From positions 103,039 through 167,038 of the forward strand of contig NZ_PNXQ01000005.1 of the NCBI RefSeq assembly GCF_005217525.1: DNA of 64,000 nt. The letters are read 5' to 3'. Positions 16,301 to 25,801 of the stretch are shown one piece after another (position 1 is the stretch's first letter; each line of letters starts with the position of its first letter). The notes beneath the pieces were generated by a model. That model saw nothing but the letters and a program-made list of their open reading frames with translations. It was not told the origin of the DNA and made no database searches. This stretch comes from Paenibacillus terrae (GTDB taxonomy: Bacteria; Bacillota; Bacilli; Paenibacillales; Paenibacillaceae). The position numbers and the translations under genes were made by a program.

Positions 16301-17023
16301 TTACAGCGTAACCCATCCGTATTTGATGGAGTTAATAACCGCTTGTGTCCGGTCATCAACCTCCATTTTTTGCAAAATACTGCTGACATGGTTTTTGACC
16401 GTTTTTTCACTAATGAATAAATATTCACCGATCATCTTGTTGCTCTTGCCTTCTGCCATTAAGCGCAGCACTTCAGCCTCACGACGGGTCAGCGGGTTAT
16501 TTTCACCTGCGACGAACTTCACGCCAGCTTCCTTGGTATGACCTTCAGCCATAGCCCCGGTTTCATTCAGGTACGTCATCCGACGGAGCTGCTGAATTAG
16601 TTTACCCGTTACCTTCGGATGAATAAACGCATACCCTTCATGTACAGAGCGAATCGCGTTAATGAGAGACTCGGCCTCCATATCTTTTAACAGGTAGCCA
16701 TTAGCTCCCTTGCGCAACGTCTCAAATACATAGCTTTCATCATCATGAATGGACAGAATGATCACTTTGACATCCGGGAACATCTCACGCAGTTTTTCCG
16801 TTGCCTCGACACCATTTTCAATAGGCATATTAATGTCCATCAGAACGATATCCGGCTTCTCTACATTACAGAACTCCAACACCTGGATACCATCGCCACA
16901 TTCGCCGATGACCTCAATGTCGTCCTCCATATTCAAAATACGTTTAAGTCCTTCACGGAACAACTGATGATCGTCCGCCAAGAGTACTTTAATGGGTGCG
17001 TTACCAATTTCCTGATTTTCCAT
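16301..17023 (-). CDS. degU: Response regulator DegU
   Basis: 240 residues, NarL/LuxR type. The receiver domain starts KVLLADDHQLFREGL; the phosphoacceptor Asp is in IVLMDINMP (about residue 62). The C-terminal helix-turn-helix has NPLTRREAEVLRLMAEGKSN and EKTVKNHVSSI. DegU controls secreted enzymes, competence and motility in Bacillus. Its start lies 5 nt after degS, so the pair is an operon. Its location between competence and flagellar genes mirrors Bacillus. Confidence 0.94.
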   Translation of the reverse strand: MENQEIGNAPIKVLLADDHQLFREGLKRILNMEDDIEVIGECGDGIQVLEFCNVEKPDIVLMDINMPIENGVEATEKLREMFPDVKVIILSIHDDESYVFETLRKGANGYLLKDMEAESLINAIRSVHEGYAFIHPKVTGKLIQQLRRMTYLNETGAMAEGHTKEAGVKFVAGENNPLTRREAEVLRLMAEGKSNKMIGEYLFISEKTVKNHVSSILQKMEVDDRTQAVINSIKYGWVTL

Positions 17024-17027
17024 GTTG

Positions 17028-18188
17028 TTACTCCTTTCCCTTTTCCACGTTGGTTGGGATATGAATCACTATCTTGGTGCCTTGATTCTCAGCTGATTCG
17101 ATCTCCATTCTCCCCTCGAGCAGTTCAACCCTTTCCCGCATACCAATCAGACCAAAATGTCCATGATCTTTGCTTTTCTGCTGAAAAAGCTCAGGCTTAA
17201 AGCCCAGACCGTTATCCTGCACCACGATTTTTACAAGCTGCGCCTGATAAGTAATCTCAACAAGCACATAGGTAGGATAAGCATGCTTGGCAGCGTTGGT
17301 CAAAGCTTCTTGGATCAGGCGGTAAATGGCTGCTTCCATCGCGGAAGAGAGACGGTGTTCCTTGCCCCTTGTTTCAAAAAGCGATCTAATCTTTGTTTTC
17401 TCTTCAAAATCCTGCACATATTTCCGGAGCGTCGGAATAAGTCCCAAGTCATCCAGGGCCATAGGACGCAGATTGAAAATAACCTTTCGCATTTCCTCAA
17501 GACTGGAGCGAACCTGTTTCTTCAAGTCTACTATTTCGTCCTGAACCATCTTAAATTCCTGCTTGGCGATCATTCTTTCCACAATTTCCGTCCTAAGCAC
17601 TAGATGCGCAAGAAGCTGTGCAGGTCCATCGTGAATTTCACGGGATATCCGCTTGCGCTCCTCTTCCTGGGCTAAAATAATTTTCAGACCAATAAACTGT
17701 CGGTTTTTGGCCGATTCGATGATCCGCGTTACTTGTCCCAACTCACCCGACAAGTATTCCAGCACGACGCCCATCTGCGAACCGATGGTTTCGGCCCGCT
17801 CGACAGAGGCCTCGACACTTTTAGCCCGCTTTTGAAGATCATCTCTTCTGGCCTTGAGGTACATTTCCTTCTCGCGAAAGATCATCACATCGAGCTGAAG
17901 CTGTGTTGCTTTCTCATAAGCCTGCTTGATATCCTCTTCCGAATAGCGGACAAAGTCACGGCTGACCTCAGTCAGCCGAATACGGGACCGCCGATAGTTC
18001 ATTTCCAGCTGATCCACCTTTTCAATCGTTTCTGCCGTTTCCTTTAGGACGCTCTGGAGTTCCTGATTTAATGTGATCAGCTCGGTCCGGGCCGTGTCCA
18101 AAATTTCGAACATCTGATATTTGCTGTTCTCCATCACCTGGATGGCATTCTTAATGACTCGGTCTATGATATCGGCTTGAAAGTCCAC
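17028..18188 (-). CDS. degS: Sensor histidine kinase DegS
   Basis: 386 residues, cytoplasmic with no membrane helix. An N-terminal coiled-coil sensing region of about 180 residues leads to the HisKA_3 motif EEERKRISREIHDGPAQLL (phosphorylated His) and a HATPase domain with ALTNAAKHAYPT and VQDNGLGF. It phosphorylates and dephosphorylates DegU. The start is GTG at 18188 with GGAG ten bases upstream. Confidence 0.94.
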   Translation of the reverse strand: MDFQADIIDRVIKNAIQVMENSKYQMFEILDTARTELITLNQELQSVLKETAETIEKVDQLEMNYRRSRIRLTEVSRDFVRYSEEDIKQAYEKATQLQLDVMIFREKEMYLKARRDDLQKRAKSVEASVERAETIGSQMGVVLEYLSGELGQVTRIIESAKNRQFIGLKIILAQEEERKRISREIHDGPAQLLAHLVLRTEIVERMIAKQEFKMVQDEIVDLKKQVRSSLEEMRKVIFNLRPMALDDLGLIPTLRKYVQDFEEKTKIRSLFETRGKEHRLSSAMEAAIYRLIQEALTNAAKHAYPTYVLVEITYQAQLVKIVVQDNGLGFKPELFQQKSKDHGHFGLIGMRERVELLEGRMEIESAENQGTKIVIHIPTNVEKGKE

Positions 18189-18235
18189 AAATGTTCTACT
18201 CCAATCCTAGCAATTCAAGTATATATCATACCATA

Positions 18236-20953
18236 TCATGACTGGAGGGTAATGGTCTTCGTTTCTTGTTCCCATTTTACAGTGATTCCTAACTGCTCAG
18301 ACACGAGTCTTAATGGGACTAAAGTCCTACCACCTAACACAATGGGTGCTACATCCGTGCTCTGACGCTTGCCGTTCAGGACGACTTCTTTCTTGCCTAC
18401 TGTTAAATCCATCAGCACACCGCCACGCATAATCGTAATCCGCTGATCGCCTGCGTTCCACTTGGCTTGCCCGCCAAAAGCGTCCAACACGTACTTGATC
18501 GGCACATACGTTGAGCCATTACGGGTCATCGGAGCCGCATCGATTGTTGTGGGCGTCCCGTTCAGGGTCATTGACTTTTGTCCGATAGTCATTTGAGCCG
18601 TTCCTTTTTTGAGTCCTTCGGTTCCGACCGTTCCCGGTGTATTAAAAGAAATATTATCAAAAGCGACATTGCCCGTTTTAGCACGCTCATCCTGACCTTC
18701 GGCCACATTGACTACATACAGGCGCTTGAGCTTCGCCGGATATGAAATATTCAAACCGCTCATATCTGCGTTAATGGTTTTCCAGCCGTTCCAGTCGATC
18801 GCTTTGGCCAGGTCTATATATGCTGTTTTGCCTTGGGCATCTTCCAGTTCCGCACGCAACCAGTTCAGGCTCTTATCCCCTCTAACATCAATCGAGATGG
18901 ATGTAGCCGCTTGTTCAAGCGTTTTGCCAGTTGTACCATTCAGTTGGGCGTAAGCATACATTTTACCACTGCCGTTCGTCATGTCGTAGTTCAGCTCAAG
19001 CACTTTGGAATTGGCATGGTCGCCATCTCCTTGTACAACAGCCGCTGTGCCGGTAACGCCTTCCACATTCGAAGTAAAATCAACCGGATACGAAACATTT
19101 TCGAAGTTCTCCCAGTTGCTTGTGCTCGTCCCGCCGGCAGACAAGAAGACGACTGCGCTAAAACCATCGTAGCGACCGATAGCATAACCCGTTTTTACAC
19201 CTGCATCCACCGTATTTACTGTAAGCTGATTATCCTTAACGCTTCCCTTAAAGCCGATAAACTCCCATTTGAGCGCATCTGACGAAATGCTGACGCTCTG
19301 GCCGTCTTTCGTCTTTGCAGTTACTGGAACCGCAATTTTAGCTCCTGCTGTAAGCGATCCTGTCCCACTGCCTGCGATAAGTGATGAAATTTCATCTGCT
19401 CCCAGCACAGTAACCTTGGTTGTAGTACTGGCTGAGCCACTGGACGCCGTCAACGTAGCTGTTCCTGGTTTTGCTCCCTTCACAACACCGCCACTCACCG
19501 ACACCACGGACGGATTGCTCGATTTCCACGTCACTTGTACATTCGAGGTATCGAATGGATTGTAGTAGGTGTCATAGCCTTTAAAAGAATAGCTTCCGGT
19601 CTGGCCGATAAGCAGCGTTTTATTGCCTTTAATCGTGAAGCCTTTAAGCGTCCCTTTAGGCGCACTGGTATACACCCCCACACCGTTTACAACGCTGCGT
19701 TGCTCCGTACCGTATTCCGTATTGAACGTAAGCCCTGCTGTCGTATCTCCCAAATCGCGGGTTACCATCGTGGTGGAGCCGCCGCCATCCAGGTTCATAC
19801 CCTTCCAGACACCAATATCTTTCATCAGCGTTTGCAGCTCACTCAGGGATACACCCACGCTGTTCTCGTTCTTCTCAACGGCAATGACGTAAGCGTAACG
19901 CTTGTCACGGGAATATCCCAAAGCCGTCCGCGCCCGCGTCCCGCCTATACTCGTTGTACTGCGGGAAAACGAAGTTTTCTGACCGTCATTCACCAATATG
20001 GTGTGTCCGCCAATCATCATCTGGAGATTGGAAGGATCCACCTCACTCCCTGTCGATTTGACACGAAGGTGATAGCTGGTTTCTACCGTTTGTCCCACTG
20101 TCAGATGATCTTTGACATAATCGGCTGCTTTGCCATGGGTACGTAAAATATATCCGTCCTGCGGCACAGTCATATTCAATGTAGCATTATTGGAAATTTG
20201 CGTAACCACACCATTTTGCACCAACACCTCGGTAGGCGTTGTTGAGCTGTTTTTCGGCCGCTCAATTGCTTTCCAGGCAGATGTATAAATATACATAGCG
20301 TTGGAATGGCTGTAGCTGCTTCCACTCGTTTCAGGCGAATATGAAGCCTTATTCATCCCCGCTAAAGGGAAGGTTGACCCGTCCCCGGCTTTTACTGTGC
20401 CTTCAAAGGTAAACTGCTCTACCATTGGGGAACCGTCTTTGGTTACTGCAAAAGCATACATCCCCGTTAAATCGGACGGAGTAGACATCAATACTCCCTT
20501 CGATACTTGTCCACCAATCGGGGCCCCCTCGCTGGAGGTATTAAAATAATCTCCGTTCACACCAGCGACTGCTCCAGTCTCTTTTGCCATACCACCTGTG
20601 CTTTGACGGGTTGTAAACTGTCCATTTTTCCCGGTCATAACATCCAGCTTGACGTATGGATTTTGCAAATCCACCCGGACGATATCAGCTAACGCTGTTC
20701 CTTTGGAGCCTTTAAAACGATATTTCATCAATGTTGCACCTGAAGTAATTATTTCTTCTCCCAGCTTTACAGTTGAAGCGGAAGCTGCACTCGCAATCGG
20801 CGCAGATATCCAGCCGTTTAACGGAATTAGAGCGCCTGTTCCGGCTACGGGTCCAACCCATAATACTCCCGCCAGCGTCAAAACAGCCCATCTTTTAGCG
20901 ATCCCTCTGCCATCTACCTTCTCATTGCCTTGTCTCCTATTACCTAAAACCAT
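18236..20953 (-). CDS. Secreted phosphodiester glycosidase (NAGPA) family protein with Ig-like and copper-amine-oxidase-like domains
   Basis: 905 residues. A hydrophobic signal segment (WAVLTLAGVLWVGPVAGTGA) is followed by an NAGPA/phosphodiester glycosidase domain (about residues 60-400) with GVNGDYFN and NLDGGGSTTMV, a bacterial Ig-like domain near 430-520 (WKSSNPSVVSVSGG), a beta-rich carbohydrate-binding-like region, and two C-terminal copper-amine-oxidase-N-like repeats (NGSTYVPIKYVLDAFGGQA; GGRTLVPLRLVSEQLGI). The NAGPA family hydrolyses sugar phosphodiesters in some proteins; here the substrate may be a wall polymer or exopolysaccharide. ATG 20953 has GGGAGA twelve bases upstream; an upstream TTG lacks any ribosome site. 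Confidence 0.85.
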   Translation of the reverse strand: MVLGNRRQGNEKVDGRGIAKRWAVLTLAGVLWVGPVAGTGALIPLNGWISAPIASAASASTVKLGEEIITSGATLMKYRFKGSKGTALADIVRVDLQNPYVKLDVMTGKNGQFTTRQSTGGMAKETGAVAGVNGDYFNTSSEGAPIGGQVSKGVLMSTPSDLTGMYAFAVTKDGSPMVEQFTFEGTVKAGDGSTFPLAGMNKASYSPETSGSSYSHSNAMYIYTSAWKAIERPKNSSTTPTEVLVQNGVVTQISNNATLNMTVPQDGYILRTHGKAADYVKDHLTVGQTVETSYHLRVKSTGSEVDPSNLQMMIGGHTILVNDGQKTSFSRSTTSIGGTRARTALGYSRDKRYAYVIAVEKNENSVGVSLSELQTLMKDIGVWKGMNLDGGGSTTMVTRDLGDTTAGLTFNTEYGTEQRSVVNGVGVYTSAPKGTLKGFTIKGNKTLLIGQTGSYSFKGYDTYYNPFDTSNVQVTWKSSNPSVVSVSGGVVKGAKPGTATLTASSGSASTTTKVTVLGADEISSLIAGSGTGSLTAGAKIAVPVTAKTKDGQSVSISSDALKWEFIGFKGSVKDNQLTVNTVDAGVKTGYAIGRYDGFSAVVFLSAGGTSTSNWENFENVSYPVDFTSNVEGVTGTAAVVQGDGDHANSKVLELNYDMTNGSGKMYAYAQLNGTTGKTLEQAATSISIDVRGDKSLNWLRAELEDAQGKTAYIDLAKAIDWNGWKTINADMSGLNISYPAKLKRLYVVNVAEGQDERAKTGNVAFDNISFNTPGTVGTEGLKKGTAQMTIGQKSMTLNGTPTTIDAAPMTRNGSTYVPIKYVLDAFGGQAKWNAGDQRITIMRGGVLMDLTVGKKEVVLNGKRQSTDVAPIVLGGRTLVPLRLVSEQLGITVKWEQETKTITLQS

Positions 20954-21118
20954 ATGGATGATAGCTCTCCCATCTTCATTGTATTCAAACGGACTTTTCC
21001 GATCATGTACTCTAAACTCTATCAAATAAACAAAAAAAGCCTCTTATGTTAATAGACTTATTATAAAGGCAAAAGTTACGAAAATCCCGTTAACTTTTCA
21101 TAAAACAAAAACTATAAA

Positions 21119-21148
21119 TTGACGAATGCATAATCAGCACACTATAAT
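21119..21148 (+). promoter_or_regulatory. Sigma-A promoter of the first RND operon
   Basis: TTGACG (21119-21124), 18-nt spacer, TATAAT (21143-21148), about 75 nt upstream of the adaptor start. Confidence 0.75.
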
Positions 21149-21153
21149 ACACA

Positions 21154-21188
21154 TGAACTCATTGGTTCAAATAATACTAATCAGTTCA
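21154..21188 (+). promoter_or_regulatory. Candidate TetR operator over the transcription start
   Basis: TGAACTCATTGGT (21154-21166) and ACTAATCAGTTCA (21176-21188) are inverted repeats matching at 11 of 13 positions. An extra GTTCAAAT unit gives direct repeats at 21165 and 21184. The site overlaps the expected +1, as a repressor site would. The TetR encoded at the operon end is the obvious candidate. Confidence 0.55.
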
Positions 21189-21226
21189 AATCTAATTTTT
21201 GCAACCTATCGTGGAGGTTTGAAATC

Positions 21227-22636
21227 ATGAATAAACAACGGGCACTCATCGTACTTACTTTATCCCTGAGCATTGTCATCGCTGGATGTTCCAGCGCGGA
21301 GAAAGATGCTAAATCAGGCTCAACTGCACAGCCAACCGTTGTGCGTACTGCAGTTGTCAAATCCTCTCCGCTCCTTACTGCCTATAACTTGTCAGGCACT
21401 CTTCAGGCTTATGAGGAAAACACACTGGCTTTTCAAAATGGAGGCACCGTAGCCAGTGCGTATCTCACTGTCGGCACCGCTGTACAGAAAGGCACCGTAA
21501 TTGCTAGTTTGGATGATGCTGACTACAAGCTTCAGGTGGCACAAGCGACAGCTTCCATCCTGGAGGCACAGGCTGGTATTGATAACGCGCAGGCTAATCT
21601 ACAGGCTGCTACCTCTGCGATTCAATCCGCCGATGCCGGCATTACAGGAGCCAGTGCGAATGTTAATAAGATCAATAAAGGTGCACGTGCTCAAGAGAAG
21701 CAGCAAGCGCAAGCCGCTGTAGATAAGGCGCAAAGCGCTTATAACAAGGCCAAGACGGATAGCGAGCGTACACAGAAGCTGTTTGAGGCAGGCGCTGCTT
21801 CCGCGTCGGATAACGAGAATGCCCGCGTGAATGCTACGGCAGCCCAGAAAGATCTTGAGCAAGCCAAGGAATCCCTGTCCCTTTTGCTGGAAGGGGCTAC
21901 AGCCGAAGATCATCAATCCGCCCAGGCTTCCTTTCAAGATGCGCTTGCAGGTAAAAGCAAAGCTCTCGCTGCCAGTGAACAAGCTGCGGCTTCCAAAAAG
22001 CAAGCTCATGCCAACTACGAAAAAGCCCTTGTCGCCAAGGGGCAGGCAGAACTTGCACTTTCACGCACCCGTCTAATTTCTCCTGCGAACGGCATTATTT
22101 TAGGCAAGAGTGTGAATACAGGTGACTTGGTCGCTTCAGGCCAAGCCGTCTATCGCATAGGCTCCATTGACCGTCTCAAGGTACTGCTTCCAGTACCGGA
22201 CAGTGAGATCAGAGATTGGAAAAAGGGGCAATCGGTGAATGTGATGTTATATGAAGAAAGCCGTCAAGGTACGGTTTCCAACATCTATCCTTCAACCAGT
22301 ACCAATACGGGAATAGTTAACGTAGAGATCGTTATAAACAATCCACAGCGAGACTGGTTACCTGGTCAGGTCATTAAAGCTGCTCGACAGGTGACAGACA
22401 AGAACGGCATTCTCGTTCCCGCTGAAGCGGTCATTAACACGGGGAGCGAGCCTTTTATTTTCAAAGATATTAAAGGAAAAGCTGTTAAAACACCTGTAGA
22501 ACTTGGCGATCAGGTTATAGACAATCAATTGCATATCGTATCCGGCCTTCGTGAAGGCGACCGCATTGTCATTAAAGGGGCAGAAAATCTGTTTGATGGA
22601 AATCCGGTTAAAGCGGAAGAAGGCGGCCGCCCATGA
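21227..22636 (+). CDS. RND efflux adaptor lipoprotein (HlyD/MFP family), first system
   Basis: 469 residues. A lipoprotein signal ends in IAGC (Cys about residue 20). Then come a biotinyl-lipoyl-like half (VASAYLTVGTAVQKGTVIAS), a long Ala/Gln-rich coiled-coil hairpin (about 95-280), the second lipoyl half (RLISPANGIILGKSVNTGDL) and beta-barrel domains. It would be membrane-anchored outside the cell and bridge the pump. The start follows GTGGAGGTTTGAAATC. Its last codons overlap the pump start by 4 nt (ATGA), so the two are coupled. Confidence 0.9.
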   Translation: MNKQRALIVLTLSLSIVIAGCSSAEKDAKSGSTAQPTVVRTAVVKSSPLLTAYNLSGTLQAYEENTLAFQNGGTVASAYLTVGTAVQKGTVIASLDDADYKLQVAQATASILEAQAGIDNAQANLQAATSAIQSADAGITGASANVNKINKGARAQEKQQAQAAVDKAQSAYNKAKTDSERTQKLFEAGAASASDNENARVNATAAQKDLEQAKESLSLLLEGATAEDHQSAQASFQDALAGKSKALAASEQAAASKKQAHANYEKALVAKGQAELALSRTRLISPANGIILGKSVNTGDLVASGQAVYRIGSIDRLKVLLPVPDSEIRDWKKGQSVNVMLYEESRQGTVSNIYPSTSTNTGIVNVEIVINNPQRDWLPGQVIKAARQVTDKNGILVPAEAVINTGSEPFIFKDIKGKAVKTPVELGDQVIDNQLHIVSGLREGDRIVIKGAENLFDGNPVKAEEGGRP

Positions 22637-25600
22637 TTGAATATTTCGTGAAAAAGCGAAAAATTACGCTACTGTTTTTTGTTATGCTTGTTTTAGTCGG
22701 AGCTTTTGGATTTTTCCAATTACCGAAGCAGGAAATGCCAGATGTCACCATACAGAATGCTATGGTAACAACAGTCTATCCCGGTGCTACACCACAAAAA
22801 GTAGAACAAACTGTAACCAAAGAACTGGAAAAGCGCATTAAGGAAGTTGAAGGTGTTAAAACGATTAGTTCGACTTCTGGCAACGGATTCTCCTCTATTT
22901 TAATCGAATCCAAAAATGGAGTTGATCCTCAAACCGTCTGGGATAATATGCGTAAAAAAGTACAGGATGCGCAAGCTGATCTTCCCCAAGGTGCTGAAAC
23001 ACCCGTTGTGAATGACAAGCTAACCAGCTCGTTTATCGGCTCCTATGCCCTGGTCGCTGATTCTCCTGCACCATTGTATAAACTAAATGATTTGACCACA
23101 ACGTGGAAGGATCAGCTCAATACCTTATCAGGTGTATCAAGTGTCAAGTTCAATGGGCTTCCTGACCAGGAAGTACGCGTCCAAATCGACAATCAAAAGC
23201 TTCAGCAGTACCATCTGTCGTGGGGGCAGGTCGCACAAGCGGTCCAGTCACAAATGGATCGGGTTCCTACTGGTGATATTGAATACAACGGGCGTACCTA
23301 TCAACTCATAGTCCGGGAAACCCAAAAAGCCGAAGAATTAAATCAGGCCATTCTGACACGTACAGAGGCAGGGGCTCCTGTTTATCTGCGAGATGTCGCT
23401 ACAACGGAACTGTCACATCCCCAAGCAGAATATTTTTCCTATGTAGGGGGGAAGCCAGCCATTACGCTAAGCATTGGAGCAGAAAAGGGCACAGACGTCC
23501 CGCCTATGAGCGAAAAGGTCAATGTCAAGCTCAAAGAGCTGGAAAAAACACTTCCCGAAGGGGTTCGTCTTGAAACTCTTTTTGCACAAAAAGATCAGGT
23601 AGATCATATCTTCGAGGATTTAAAGCGTGAAACGATTCTTGCAATTGTTGCTGTTATTCTCGTTTGTATGCTGGGTTTGAATTTGCTTACCTCTGCTTTT
23701 GTCGCATTGGCGATTCCGATTTCGGTTGCGATTGCCATTATCTTTTTGCCCATGTTCGGTATTACACTCAATCAAATTTCCGTTGTCGGTCTGATCATTG
23801 TACTTGGCATACTCGTCGATGACGCCGTAGTGGTCAATGATAATATTGAGCGGAGACTTACGGAATTAGGAGAATCGCCTACAGATGCAGCTATAAAAGG
23901 AACCAAAGAGGTGATGCTTTCTATTTTGGTTGCCACACTGGCTACCATCTCGGCCTTTGCTCCACTGTTGTTTCTACCCGGAAATGTAGGGGCATTCATC
24001 AAGCCTATTCCCGCCATTGTTTCTCTGACCATGCTTGCCTCCATGATTATGTCACTTACCATCATCCCTATTTTCCGAGAATGGTATGAGAAACGCAGGC
24101 AGACTCGTCAACCCAAGGGTAAAACTAAACCGGCAGGCTTGTTGGGCCAACAGATTCAGTCTTTAAACAAGCTGTATTCACAAAAGTTGATGCCCAAAGT
24201 CATTAAGCGTCCCTTGCTGACTGCAATGGCAGGACTCATGTTTGGAACAGCCGCTTATGGATTGGTTCCTTTTACATCAGTTGAACTCTTTCCTAAATCA
24301 GAGGACCCTCATGTCGCATTAAAAATAAAAATGCCTGTAGGCACCTCCGTGATAGAAACAGACAAGGTCGTTAAAGACATTGCAGGCTGGATAAAGAAGC
24401 AATCCGAAACCTCCAAGGTCGTCTACAGTGCCGGAGGAACTGCACCGCAACTATTTAGTGACATTAATAGTTCGGGTGGAGATATTAGATATGATGAGAC
24501 CGTAGGACAAGTTGCTGTCGTCGGTAAAAAAGATATTTTTGATCTCGATACAACGGTTGATGCTTGGGAAAAGCATGTTAAAAAGTCATATCCTGAAGCT
24601 ACAGTGTCGACGTATATTCCCCGTCTGGGAGTCCCAGTGGGCAAGCCCGTCGCTATTCGGATTTCAGGTCAGAACCTGAATCAATTGCAAAGCCTTGCCC
24701 AAAAAGTAAAAGAGCAGATCGCCACAGTAGAGGGTACAACCGGCATCATGGATGATATAGGGATCGAAAGATATGCACTGGATTTGCAGGTCAACAAACA
24801 AGCCATGGATCAATACCTGGTAAGCTACACAGATCTGACTCGTACCCTGCTTCTGTTAAAAGAAGGGGCTAAAGTTAGCCAATTTGATACAGGAAACGAT
24901 CTGGTGGATATTAAATTGTATTTGAATCATAGCAACGAGGAGCCCAGCACGCTTTTCCAACAATTAAGCGTAGTCAATTCAGCCGGTGTGCAGATTCCGT
25001 TAAACCAGCTCGTACAGATAAAGCCATCGTTTGCTATTCAGCAAATCAAGCATTACAATATGGAGCGAACGATTACGGTAGAAGCCGACTTGAACGGGCG
25101 AACTGCAAGCGAAGCGATGGTGGATGTAGAAAGTAAACTGGCACAAATGAAGTTCCCCGAAGGCTATAAATGGGAAGTGGGCGGTGAAACCTCCGATCAG
25201 TCCACCATATTCGGGGATTTAGGGAAGCTGGCAATTGTTGTAGTCTTGCTCATTTTACTCTTAATCACCATGCAGTTTTATTCGCTGTCCATTCCTATTA
25301 TCATTATGACGACAGTGTACTTGGCAGCAGCCGGTGGAATTATCGGTATTTTCCTGACAGGTATGCCTATTGGATTTATGAGCATCATGGGAATTATCGC
25401 GCTGGCGGGAATTGTAGTGCGAAACGGAATTGTGTTAATTGAGTTCATCGAAGATGCCCGACATGAGGGAATGGAACTGAAAGAAGCTGTGATAAAAGCA
25501 GCCGCTGCCCGTTTTAGACCCATTTTATTGACTTCTCTGGCTGCAATAGTAGGTATGATTCCGTTAGCCCTATTGGGAAGCCTGCTCTTTAAACCTCTGG

Positions 25601-25749
25601 CGTTTACCGTCATTTTCGGATTGTTATTCTCGACTTTGTTAACCCTGTTTGTAGTGCCATCATTATATATGATCATGGCCAAGTTCAAGATGCGACGTCA
25701 GCTCAAAAAACAGCAACACACGGCTATCACACACGATCAACCTTTGTAG
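22633..25749 (+). CDS. RND family efflux transporter (AcrB/SwrC type), first system
   Basis: 1038 residues, full length, with 12 predicted membrane helices and two large extracytoplasmic loops. The N-terminus IEYFVKKRKITLLFFVMLVL and LPKQEMPDVTIQNAMV are typical of HAE-type RND pumps. The proton-relay pair in helix 4 is intact: GILVDDAVVVNDNIE with D396 and D397. Substrate is unknown; Gram-positive relatives export surfactin-like lipopeptides, detergents or lipids. It is coupled to the upstream adaptor and followed by a TetR regulator. Confidence 0.92.
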   Translation: MIEYFVKKRKITLLFFVMLVLVGAFGFFQLPKQEMPDVTIQNAMVTTVYPGATPQKVEQTVTKELEKRIKEVEGVKTISSTSGNGFSSILIESKNGVDPQTVWDNMRKKVQDAQADLPQGAETPVVNDKLTSSFIGSYALVADSPAPLYKLNDLTTTWKDQLNTLSGVSSVKFNGLPDQEVRVQIDNQKLQQYHLSWGQVAQAVQSQMDRVPTGDIEYNGRTYQLIVRETQKAEELNQAILTRTEAGAPVYLRDVATTELSHPQAEYFSYVGGKPAITLSIGAEKGTDVPPMSEKVNVKLKELEKTLPEGVRLETLFAQKDQVDHIFEDLKRETILAIVAVILVCMLGLNLLTSAFVALAIPISVAIAIIFLPMFGITLNQISVVGLIIVLGILVDDAVVVNDNIERRLTELGESPTDAAIKGTKEVMLSILVATLATISAFAPLLFLPGNVGAFIKPIPAIVSLTMLASMIMSLTIIPIFREWYEKRRQTRQPKGKTKPAGLLGQQIQSLNKLYSQKLMPKVIKRPLLTAMAGLMFGTAAYGLVPFTSVELFPKSEDPHVALKIKMPVGTSVIETDKVVKDIAGWIKKQSETSKVVYSAGGTAPQLFSDINSSGGDIRYDETVGQVAVVGKKDIFDLDTTVDAWEKHVKKSYPEATVSTYIPRLGVPVGKPVAIRISGQNLNQLQSLAQKVKEQIATVEGTTGIMDDIGIERYALDLQVNKQAMDQYLVSYTDLTRTLLLLKEGAKVSQFDTGNDLVDIKLYLNHSNEEPSTLFQQLSVVNSAGVQIPLNQLVQIKPSFAIQQIKHYNMERTITVEADLNGRTASEAMVDVESKLAQMKFPEGYKWEVGGETSDQSTIFGDLGKLAIVVVLLILLLITMQFYSLSIPIIIMTTVYLAAAGGIIGIFLTGMPIGFMSIMGIIALAGIVVRNGIVLIEFIEDARHEGMELKEAVIKAAAARFRPILLTSLAAIVGMIPLALLGSLLFKPLAFTVIFGLLFSTLLTLFVVPSLYMIMAKFKMRRQLKKQQHTAITHDQPL

Positions 25750-25801
25750 TTGCATGTAGTGAAGTATACACAGTCGGATTGAACCCTAGGGGGAAGTAAG
25801 T

